The position numbers and the translations under genes are program-made. DNA of 5,321 nucleotides from UBA8389 sp964472175 (lineage in GTDB: Bacteria; Bacteroidota; Bacteroidia; Bacteroidales; UBA1402): contig CAYYJF010000089.1 of NCBI GenBank assembly GCA_964472175.1, forward strand, positions 1-5,321, given 5' to 3'. Positions 1-5,321 of this stretch are shown one piece after another. The number at the start of each line of letters is the position of its first letter. The first letter of the stretch is position 1. The notes below the pieces were generated by a model. The model saw only the letters and a program-made list of their open reading frames with translations. It had not been told where the DNA came from and made no database searches.

Positions 1-546
1 ATTGCGTTTGTTGTTCCCTATTTCTTTGAAGTGTTTGGGTGTTAAACCAGTTGTCTTTTTGAATTGGTTGCTCAAATATGCCACGCTGGAATAATTCATT
101 TTAAAAGCGATTTCACTCAGTGAGAGCTCATCATAAACCAGCAATTCTTTGACCCGTTCAATTTTCTGAGCGATGTGGTATTTCTCGATGGTGGTGCCTT
201 CCACTTCTGAAAATAAATTGGACAAATAGGGATAGTCCATGTGTACAATTTCAGTCAAATAATCGGATAGATTGACTTTTAACGCTTCATCCTGACGGTG
301 AATCAATTCAATGATGGCCTTCTTGACTTGTTCAATGATGCGGCTTTTTTTGTCATCAATTAACTGAAAACCAAGTGGTTCAATCATCGATTTAAAATGT
401 TGTTTGTCTGCTTCAGAGAGTTCATGTACGGTGGTGATTTCACCCAATTTGACACACTGCACTTTCCAACCCAGCGTATCCAGAACTTGTTTGACAACAA
501 GAATACACCGGTCACAAACCATGTTTTTTATGTATAAAGTGCGCAT
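1..546 (-). CDS. AraC-family transcriptional regulator with N-terminal CxxC (HMA-like) region, C-terminus cut by window edge
   Basis: The 182 codons visible run from ATG at 546 to the window edge without a stop, so the C-terminal end is missing, probably only a few residues. Residues 1-65 resemble a small ferredoxin-like or heavy-metal-associated fold beginning LYIKNMVCDRC, with C11 and C14 forming a CxxC pair. Residues 119-177 are an AraC-type double helix-turn-helix: the first helix pair includes LSLSEIAFKMNYSS (141-154), followed by the signature AYLSNQFKKTTGLTPKHFK (156-174). The usual N-terminal sugar-binding cupin of AraC is absent. An in-frame TGA lies 9 nt upstream of the ATG, which supports this start; a TTG two codons earlier is the only alternative. 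It is transcribed away from the GH43 gene from a good promoter. I recall very similar short proteins as common in Bacteroidetes, some near metal-handling genes. A metal or thiol signal sensed by the CxxC is inference, and the target genes are unknown. Confidence 0.9.
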   Translation of the reverse strand, partial: MRTLYIKNMVCDRCILVVKQVLDTLGWKVQCVKLGEITTVHELSEADKQHFKSMIEPLGFQLIDDKKSRIIEQVKKAIIELIHRQDEALKVNLSDYLTEIVHMDYPYLSNLFSEVEGTTIEKYHIAQKIERVKELLVYDELSLSEIAFKMNYSSVAYLSNQFKKTTGLTPKHFKEIGNNKRN

Positions 547-574
547 ATTCAATCAATTAATGGGGAGTTAGAAA

Positions 575-604
575 CAAATATAGTTTGTTTTTCAGTCCGT
601 TCAA
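575..604 (-). promoter_or_regulatory. Bacteroidetes-type promoter for the AraC-family regulator
   Basis: Read on the minus strand, TTG (604-602) is followed by 19 nt and then TATATTTG (582-575). This matches the Bacteroidetes primary sigma pattern TTG-N19-21-TAnnTTTG. The box ends 28 nt before the ATG at 546, which gives a leader of roughly 20-25 nt. The -33 element lies inside the spacer of an inverted repeat (588-620), so a bound regulator could control it. Confidence 0.72.
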
Positions 605-620
605 AAAAGAGACTGAAAAA
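588..620. repeat. Perfect 10-bp inverted repeat, candidate operator in the divergent region
   Basis: TTTTTCAGTC at 588-597 is exactly reverse-complemented by GACTGAAAAA at 611-620, with a 13-nt spacer (598-610). The arm-to-arm distance is 23 bp, close to two helical turns, so both half-sites would face the same side of the DNA. The spacer holds the -33 TTG of the minus-strand promoter. No T-run follows the right arm on either strand, so a terminator is unlikely. An operator for the adjacent AraC-type protein or another dimeric regulator is the best reading, but it is inference. Confidence 0.55.
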
Positions 621-678
621 TACCACATTCAGGGTATGAAAATAGGGTTCATGCACACGTAAAGCGGGATAATTTTCT

Positions 679-686
679 TATTTTTG
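679..686 (+). promoter_or_regulatory. Possible -7 element for the GH43-rmuC transcription unit
   Basis: TATTTTTG matches the TAnnTTTG -7 pattern on the plus strand. No clear TTG sits 19-21 nt upstream, so only half of the promoter is recognisable and an activator may be needed. Transcription from here would begin near 690-695 and leave about 60 nt of leader before ATG 753. It would exclude the upstream start codons at 684 (TTG) and 687 (ATG), because they overlap or touch the box. Confidence 0.4.
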
Positions 687-752
687 ATGACCCGATTCCG
701 ACACATACTGTCTAATCGGCAATCAACAACATACATCAACCAATTTATCGTG

Positions 753-2474
753 ATGAACGCTGTACATTTTAAAAAAAGATTCAACATCAAATCCATGCTG
801 TTTGCAGCCACCCTTTTGAGCGCTTCGACCATGGTGGTGTCACAAAACGTGGCCCAGTTTTCCAAATTTGTTTATAAAGGCAATGACGTTGTTTACAACG
901 AAAACCCATTGAAAGCAGATGAGTTTTATTCACCTGTTTTGCAGGGATGCTACCCGGATCCTTCCATATGCAAAAAAGGAAATGACTATTACCTGGTTTC
1001 TTCTTCCTTTGCCTTTTTCCCCGGTGTGCCCATTTTCCATTCAACCGATTTGGTCAACTGGAAACAAATCGGGCATGTGCTGGACCGAAAATCCCAGTTG
1101 AATGTAGAAACATGCGGCATCAGCGCAGGTGTCTATGCTCCGGCCATCCGCTACAACAAGTACAACGACACGTTTTACATGATCACCACCCAGTTTTCGG
1201 GCGGTTTTGGAAATATAGTCGTTAAAACCAAAGATCCGAAGTTGGGATGGAGCGATCCCATCAAACAAAAATTTGACGGCATTGACCCTTCTCTGTTCTT
1301 CGATGACAATGGCAAAGCCTATGTCGTTCACAACGATGCACCCGATCGTGGAAAAGCATTGTACGAAGGCCATCGGGTCATCAAAGTTTGGGACTACGAT
1401 CTGGCCACCGACCAAGTGGTACCGGGGAGTTCACAGATTGTAGTTGACGGTGGCGTCGATATCAGCCAAAAGCCCATTTGGATTGAAGCACCACACATTT
1501 ACAAAAAAGACGGTCGATATTATCTGATGTGTGCAGAAGGCGGAACCGGCGATTGGCACAGTGAAGTGGTTTTCGTTGGCGACAGCCCCAAGGGCCCCTT
1601 TAAACCGGCCGGTAGCAACCCGATTTTAACCCAAAGGTATTTTGGCGGCGAACGCAAGTACAAAGTGGATTGGGCCGGTCATGCCGACATTGTGGAAGGT
1701 CCTGACGGAAAGCACTATGGTGTGTTTCTTGCTGTTAGGCCCAACGCAAAAGGATTGGTCAATACCGGACGTGAAACTTTCATCCTTCCGGTCGATTGGA
1801 CTGGCACTTTCCCGGTGTTTGAGAATGGGTTGATTCCCATGCAGCCCAAATTGAAAATGCCTGCCGGCGTTGTGAACAAAACCGGTCAGGAAGGCTTTTT
1901 CCCCAACGGCAATTTCACGTTTGAAGACAATTTCACTGCTGCATCCCTCGATTTCAGGTGGATTGGCATGCGTGGTCCGCGTGAAGATTTTATCACAACG
2001 TCTAAAAAAGGCTTGACCATCAAACCCTTCGCCACCCACATCAAAGAAGTGAAACCCACTTCCACCTTGTTCCACAGACAACAACATCAAAACTTTACAG
2101 CCACCACCACCATGACTTTTGTTCCCAAGACGGATAAAGACCTGGCCGGTTTGGTCTGCTATCAAAGTGAACGGTTCAATTTTGTCTTTGGCATCACCAA
2201 AAAAGACAAAGAAACCCGTATTCTTCTGGCTAAAACCAATAGGGGAAATACCACCATCATTGCCAGTGAAGTCATTGATACGCGCAAGCCCATTCGATTA
2301 CAGGTTGAAGCCCAAGGTGATGACTATACTTTCAGCTACTCGGTCGATCAAACGACCTTCAAGAATGTGGGAGGTACCGTGTCGGGCGATATTTTATCAA
2401 CCAATGTGGCCGGTGGCTTCACCGGTTCCTTTATTGGTTTGTATGCAACATCTGCAAACAATGTGATCTGGTAG
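753..2474 (+). CDS. Secreted glycoside hydrolase family 43 (beta-xylosidase / alpha-L-arabinofuranosidase type)
   Basis: This is a 573-residue exported enzyme expected to release xylose or arabinose from xylan-derived oligosaccharides by inversion. I chose ATG 753 because it puts a normal signal peptide at the N-terminus: basic KKRFNIK (7-13), a hydrophobic stretch at 14-29, and likely cleavage before Q31, with no lipobox cysteine. The frame stays open upstream to TTG 684 and ATG 687, but those overlap or touch a putative -7 box and would bury the signal. The five-bladed propeller spans about residues 55-360. The three GH43 acids are visible: D69 in GCYPDPS (general base), D178 in GIDPSLFFDD (pKa modulator) and E245 in WIEAPHIYKK (general acid). 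H310 in WAGHADIVEG is the conserved propeller histidine, and TGRETFILPVDW is also typical. Residues from about 387 on form the C-terminal beta-sandwich common in xylosidase-type members. The protein ends abruptly at ATSANNVIW, where many relatives continue to a DWFEY-like end, so it may be a few residues short. Exact substrate and subfamily cannot be set by eye. Confidence 0.93.
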   Translation: MNAVHFKKRFNIKSMLFAATLLSASTMVVSQNVAQFSKFVYKGNDVVYNENPLKADEFYSPVLQGCYPDPSICKKGNDYYLVSSSFAFFPGVPIFHSTDLVNWKQIGHVLDRKSQLNVETCGISAGVYAPAIRYNKYNDTFYMITTQFSGGFGNIVVKTKDPKLGWSDPIKQKFDGIDPSLFFDDNGKAYVVHNDAPDRGKALYEGHRVIKVWDYDLATDQVVPGSSQIVVDGGVDISQKPIWIEAPHIYKKDGRYYLMCAEGGTGDWHSEVVFVGDSPKGPFKPAGSNPILTQRYFGGERKYKVDWAGHADIVEGPDGKHYGVFLAVRPNAKGLVNTGRETFILPVDWTGTFPVFENGLIPMQPKLKMPAGVVNKTGQEGFFPNGNFTFEDNFTAASLDFRWIGMRGPREDFITTSKKGLTIKPFATHIKEVKPTSTLFHRQQHQNFTATTTMTFVPKTDKDLAGLVCYQSERFNFVFGITKKDKETRILLAKTNRGNTTIIASEVIDTRKPIRLQVEAQGDDYTFSYSVDQTTFKNVGGTVSGDILSTNVAGGFTGSFIGLYATSANNVIW

Positions 2475-2484
2475 TCCCTTCAAC

Positions 2485-4026
2485 ATGGAAATACTCTTAT
2501 TACTTATAGGTTTAACCATTGGTGGTTTTTTGGGTTGGTTCATAGCCAAGTCAAAAACCACCAAGATGGTTGAAAACGAAAGGCAAACAGCCAGGCAACG
2601 TTACACGGCGCTTGAACTGGATTTCACCGCATTGAAGGTCTCTTCGCAAGCGGCAGCCAATGCTTTGAACGAAAAGCTGCTGGAAAAGCAGGCTGCTATG
2701 GAACAGGAACATGTCTTGGTGAAAGAACAGGCAGACCGCATGGCTGAATTGAGCACGGCCCTGACACATACCAAAGCGCAATGGGATTCGACCAGAACCT
2801 TACTGAGTGAAAAAGAGGAAGCCATAGAAAAGCTCAAAAAAGAACTTTCGGATAAGACACTGGAATTCAACGAGTCGAATAAAAGTTTGGCAGAAGCCTT
2901 GGCTGATAACCGTGCGCTTAAAGAAAAACTGGAGACGCAGAAGTCTGAAATTGAAGAACTTGGAAAGAAAATCAATCTGGAATTTGAACACATTGCCAAC
3001 AAGATATTGGAAAGCAAGACGGAAAAATTCACCGAGTTGAACAAAACCAATTTGAAAGCCATTCTCGATCCGCTTGGCGAAAACATTGATGCCTTTAAGA
3101 AGGTTGTCAACGATGTCTATACGACAGAATCCAAAGAGCGTTTTTCATTGGGTGAACGCGTGAAAGAACTGGCTGAATTGAATCAGCAAATCAGCAAGGA
3201 AGCCCGTGATTTGACCAGAGCTTTGAAAGGAGAAGTTAAAACACAGGGCAGATGGGGTGAAATTATCCTGGAAACCATTTTGGAAAAGTCGGGTTTGAGA
3301 AAAAATGAAGAGTATTTCATGGAATACCAGCTTCGCGATATGAATGGTGTACCCATGCGTTCCGATTCGGAAGGCAAAAAGATGCGTCCGGATGCCATGA
3401 TTAAATATCCGGACAACAGAAATGTCATCATCGATTCCAAAGTGTCCCTGAATGCGTTCACCCGATATATAGATGCCACCGATGCCGATGAACAGAAAAA
3501 AGAACTGGCTGCGCATGTGGCTGCGGTTAAAAACCACATTGTTGCGCTGAGCACCAAGGGATATGACGATTTCAACCAATCTTTGGATTTTGTGATGATG
3601 TTTATTCCCAGCGAACCGGCTTATATTGCTGCTGTTCAGGGCGATCCTGATATCTGGAATTTTGCTTATGACAAACGTATTTTGTTATTGAATCCCACCA
3701 ATCTGATCACATCTTTGAAGTTGATTGTTGATTTGTGGAAGCGGGAAAAGTACAATAAAAATGCCATTGACATCGCGGAAAGAGGGGCCAAGATGTACGA
3801 TAAATTGGTTGGGTTTGTTGCCAATCTGCAAGAGGTCGGTAAGAACCTCGACAAAGCCCATCAAGCCTATCAGGATTCATATAAACAATTGGCAACGGGA
3901 AGTGACAATCTGGTTCTGCAAGCCCAAAAAATGAAAGCCTTAGGGGTTAAAGCCAAAAAGAGTTTATCAGAGGAACTGGTGCAAAATGCATCACTGGAGG
4001 AAATACCGGAACAGGAAGAATCCTGA
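2485..4026 (+). CDS. rmuC: DNA recombination protein RmuC homologue
   Basis: The 513-residue protein has the full RmuC layout. A single N-terminal membrane segment (residues 2-20, EILLLLIGLTIGGFLGWFI) is followed by a long charged coiled coil (about 28-160) and then the RmuC domain (about 190-490). Hallmarks are QGRWGE at 254-259, RPDAMIKYPDNRNVIIDSKV at 301-320 and a conserved block with MFIPSEPAY (372-380). D303 and the D317-S318-K319 triad fit a PD-(D/E)XK nuclease-like core. In E. coli, rmuC loss raises inversion between short inverted repeats; the family is thought to limit aberrant recombination, but its biochemistry is poorly known. ATG 2485 starts directly before the membrane segment, 10 nt after the GH43 stop. 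I see no -33/-7 pair in front of it, so co-transcription with the hydrolase is likely. The last codons and the TGA stop fall within a 16-bp tandem repeat, so the C-terminal EES may be recent and non-essential. Confidence 0.95.
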   Translation: MEILLLLIGLTIGGFLGWFIAKSKTTKMVENERQTARQRYTALELDFTALKVSSQAAANALNEKLLEKQAAMEQEHVLVKEQADRMAELSTALTHTKAQWDSTRTLLSEKEEAIEKLKKELSDKTLEFNESNKSLAEALADNRALKEKLETQKSEIEELGKKINLEFEHIANKILESKTEKFTELNKTNLKAILDPLGENIDAFKKVVNDVYTTESKERFSLGERVKELAELNQQISKEARDLTRALKGEVKTQGRWGEIILETILEKSGLRKNEEYFMEYQLRDMNGVPMRSDSEGKKMRPDAMIKYPDNRNVIIDSKVSLNAFTRYIDATDADEQKKELAAHVAAVKNHIVALSTKGYDDFNQSLDFVMMFIPSEPAYIAAVQGDPDIWNFAYDKRILLLNPTNLITSLKLIVDLWKREKYNKNAIDIAERGAKMYDKLVGFVANLQEVGKNLDKAHQAYQDSYKQLATGSDNLVLQAQKMKALGVKAKKSLSEELVQNASLEEIPEQEES

Positions 4027-4090
4027 TTTTGAAGAATCCTGATTTTGAAGAAGTCTGAGTATACAAAAACCTGAATTTAAAGTCTGAGAT
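4015..4090. repeat. Degenerate 16-bp tandem repeat across the rmuC stop and convergent junction
   Basis: The unit GAAGAATCCTGATTTT occurs twice exactly (4015-4030, 4031-4046). A third copy at 4047-4062 matches 12 of 16 positions and a fourth at 4063-4078 matches 11 of 16. A shortened fifth trace continues to about 4090, inside the 3' end of the minus-strand gene. The shared CTGA core recurs at 4023, 4039, 4055, 4071 and 4084 (steps of 16, 16, 16 and 13). The first copy supplies the TGA stop of rmuC. AAGTCTGAG also appears twice (4051-4059, 4080-4088). Replication slippage is the simplest origin. I see no strong hairpin with a T-run here, so no terminator is called for either convergent gene. 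Confidence 0.75.
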
Positions 4091-5003
4091 CTTCAATGTC
4101 GACCAGTTTGTGCAGAATGGCATAAACGGTCAAGCCAGCAGGACTGTGTATGGAAAGCTTTTTGCTGATGTTTTTACGGTGTGTGATGACTGTGTGAATG
4201 GAGATAAACAATTTTTCGGCTATTTCTTTGTTGCTCAGGCCCATGGCTACAGCGCATACGATGTCTTTTTCCCTGTCGCTCAATTCTTCCGCATCAGTTT
4301 GCTTGTTTGTCTTGTGTTCAGGCAGTTTTTCCATTCTGCGGATTTTGGGTACCAAAACCTCATCTTCCAACAAGCGGTGCCTGTCCAATTCTCTGTTGCA
4401 CAGTTGCAGTTCTTCCAACACATCGCTCAATCGATACATATTGCCCTGAACTGGAATGTATTTAAGCAGCAAGTTGATTAAATCGTTCAGCTTTTCCTCA
4501 ATGTCGTTGTGTCTGGATTCAAACTCATTGACCGAGTATTCCTTTGATATCAAGCCGTTTACAAGCTGCTCCACATAGGGAAAAAATACCTCATTTTCGT
4601 AATGCATGTGTTCCCGCACCTCGGTTTCGTATTCTTCAAAATACGACAAAATGGTGTTGCGAGCGCCGCTATCGGGCAAAGCCAATTTCAATTGACTACA
4701 AATATTGGGCAGCCTGAATTCCAAAAAGTAGCCGTGCGAAGCTTTCAAATAGCCAATGATGTCTTGCGTTGAAAGCTCAGAAAGCTGATCGAAATCGGCT
4801 TTTTCAGGCTGGTGGTGAAATTGCAACAGTGCCAGAAAAGCTTCCAAATGCACCTCTTGTTTCAAACACACTTCTTTGATGCTCCGTTCGCCAAAACCCA
4901 ATGGGATGCCGAATTGATTCAATACGAACAAGAGGTTCAGATTGATCTTCAAAATGTCTGCCAATTTGCTTTCGGCTGTAATCTGTAAAGGCTTGGTTGT
5001 CAT
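4077..5003 (-). CDS. One-component regulator: ScdA_N-like region, hemerythrin di-iron domain, LuxR-type HTH
   Basis: The 308-residue protein joins a YtfE/RIC-like sensor to a DNA-binding domain. Residues 10-50 resemble ScdA_N (DUF542), but the usual Cys-Cys-Gly turn reads GIPLGFGERS (32-41), so the cysteine pair is lost. Residues about 80-220 form a four-helix hemerythrin bundle with candidate iron ligands H90, H134, E138, H165, H209 and E213. Their spacing (44, 4, 27, 44, 4) almost equals that of the E. coli YtfE ligands H84, H129, E133, H160, H204 and E208. Residues 240-300 are a LuxR/GerE HTH, with LSDREKDIV (241-249), GLSNKEIAEKLFIS (255-268) and the recognition stretch HTVITHRKNISKKL (270-283). 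It has no response-regulator receiver domain. RIC proteins are linked to NO damage and iron-sulfur repair, so sensing NO, oxygen, redox or iron to control transcription is a reasonable inference; the signal and targets are unknown. An in-frame TGA 18 nt upstream of ATG 5003 fixes the start, and it has its own promoter. Confidence 0.9.
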   Translation of the reverse strand: MTTKPLQITAESKLADILKINLNLLFVLNQFGIPLGFGERSIKEVCLKQEVHLEAFLALLQFHHQPEKADFDQLSELSTQDIIGYLKASHGYFLEFRLPNICSQLKLALPDSGARNTILSYFEEYETEVREHMHYENEVFFPYVEQLVNGLISKEYSVNEFESRHNDIEEKLNDLINLLLKYIPVQGNMYRLSDVLEELQLCNRELDRHRLLEDEVLVPKIRRMEKLPEHKTNKQTDAEELSDREKDIVCAVAMGLSNKEIAEKLFISIHTVITHRKNISKKLSIHSPAGLTVYAILHKLVDIEDLRL

Positions 5004-5025
5004 TGACGATGCTTCATTTTCAGCA

Positions 5026-5056
5026 CAAAGATAGCTGTTTTAGGCTTCGGTCGCAA
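5026..5056 (-). promoter_or_regulatory. Bacteroidetes-type promoter for the hemerythrin-LuxR regulator
   Basis: On the minus strand, TTG (5056-5054) is followed by 20 nt and TATCTTTG (5033-5026), matching TTG-N19-21-TAnnTTTG. Transcription would begin around 5020, about 17 nt before ATG 5003. The -33 element lies within the last codons of the upstream MFS gene, so the regulator can be expressed independently even though it follows the transporter on the same strand with a 36-nt gap. No inverted repeat comparable to the one at 588-620 is seen around it. Confidence 0.65.
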
Positions 5057-5321
5057 CTGTCGCGTCTTGTAAACGTTTGTGTAACATCCAGGAAACAAGA
5101 ATGGGAATCAAGGAACAGGCCATGATGTATAAGAAGAAATGCTGATATCCCATCCATTCCTGAAGCCAACCTGCAAACATGCCGGGCAACATCATGCCCA
5201 GGGCCATGAATCCGGTACAGAAAGCATAATGTGCTGTTTGATGTAAACCTTTGGCAAATTGCAACATAAAGACGGTGTAGGCTGTGAATCCGAAACCGTA
5301 TCCAAACTGTTCCAAAGCAAT
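5040..5321 (-). CDS. MFS transporter, C-terminal fragment (N-terminus beyond window)
   Basis: Only the last 93 codons are present. The frame is open through the right edge, reading IALEQFGYGFGFTAY at the break, so the TTG at 5315 is not a true start. Three hydrophobic segments are visible: YGFGFTAYTVFMLQFAKGL, then a stretch through GFMALGMMLPGMFAGWLQ, then FFLYIMACSLIPILVSWML. A short basic tail, HKRLQDATVATEA, ends the protein at TAA (5042-5040). This fits the last three helices of a 12-helix major facilitator protein. The EQFGYGFGF and TGFMALGMMLPGM motifs resemble Bacteroidetes MFS proteins often labelled AmpG-like (PAT family), which would suggest uptake of cell-wall muropeptides or another small molecule. 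The fragment is too short to be sure of the substrate. Confidence 0.82.
   Translation of the reverse strand: MALEQFGYGFGFTAYTVFMLQFAKGLHQTAHYAFCTGFMALGMMLPGMFAGWLQEWMGYQHFFLYIMACSLIPILVSWMLHKRLQDATVATEA

Noticed and set aside
629..865. 78-codon minus-strand frame spanning the GH43 leader and signal peptide region
   Set aside because: It overlaps the well-supported GH43 start antisense, has no recognisable domain and no promoter of its own.
1626..2165. 179-codon minus-strand frame inside the GH43 gene
   Set aside because: It lies antisense within conserved GH43 coding sequence and its translation shows no family motif; it is a shadow frame.
753..2474. A polysaccharide utilisation locus built around the GH43 enzyme
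   Set aside because: No SusC/SusD pair, hybrid two-component system or second hydrolase is visible, and the neighbours have unrelated roles.
2438..2484. TTTG at 2438-2441 as the -33 element of an rmuC promoter
   Set aside because: No TAnnTTTG box follows at 19-21 nt, so there is no supporting -7 element.
2601..3110. 169-codon minus-strand frame, rich in Ser, Phe and Leu, inside rmuC
   Set aside because: Its composition is what the complement of a Lys/Glu-rich coiled coil gives; no independent gene signals.
4045..4096. TTGAAGA (4045-4051) and TCTTCAA (4090-4096) as a terminator stem
   Set aside because: The arms are only 7 bp with a 38-nt loop and no T-run; they arise from repeat sequence and the coding end of the opposite gene.
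5315..5321. TTG at 5315 as the start codon of the MFS gene
   Set aside because: The frame is open through the window edge and the sequence there is an internal transmembrane motif of an MFS protein, so the gene begins outside the window.

Overview
The window looks like a piece of a Bacteroidetes (Bacteroidota) chromosome of moderate GC content. Three things point there. The regulator at the left edge closely resembles a small AraC-type protein I know from that phylum. Candidate promoters match the phylum's -33 TTG / -7 TAnnTTTG pattern rather than TTGACA/TATAAT. No gene start has a convincing Shine-Dalgarno sequence. I see no phage, IS, CRISPR, tRNA or rRNA sequence.

Layout, left to right. 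(1) 1-546, minus strand: an AraC-family regulator with an N-terminal CxxC (HMA-like) region, cut at its C-terminus by the window edge. (2) 547-752: a divergent control region. It has a well-formed minus-strand promoter whose -33 element lies in the spacer of a perfect 10-bp inverted repeat, and a plausible -7 box for the plus-strand gene. (3) 753-2474, plus: a secreted family 43 glycoside hydrolase (beta-xylosidase / alpha-L-arabinofuranosidase type). (4) 2485-4026, plus: rmuC, a membrane-anchored coiled-coil protein with a nuclease-like domain, 10 nt after the hydrolase and probably co-transcribed with it. (5) 4015-4090: a degenerate 16-bp tandem repeat that fills the convergent junction and contributes the stop codon of rmuC. 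(6) 4077-5003, minus: a one-protein regulator with an ScdA_N-like region, a YtfE/RIC-type hemerythrin di-iron domain and a LuxR-type DNA-binding domain. (7) 5040-5321, minus: the C-terminal end of an MFS transporter, cut by the right edge. The promoter of the hemerythrin regulator overlaps its 3' end.

The genes do not form one obvious pathway. The hydrolase would act on arabinoxylan-type oligosaccharides in the periplasm or outside the cell, but no SusC/SusD pair is visible, so this is not a recognisable polysaccharide utilisation locus within the window. RmuC is a DNA-maintenance gene probably riding on the same transcript. The two regulators each have their own promoter and carry likely metal-related sensing parts: a CxxC site in one and a di-iron site in the other. 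The most interesting item is the hemerythrin-LuxR protein, because the iron ligands of the NO/redox-linked RIC family are retained with near-identical spacing while the cysteine pair of the ScdA_N domain is gone.
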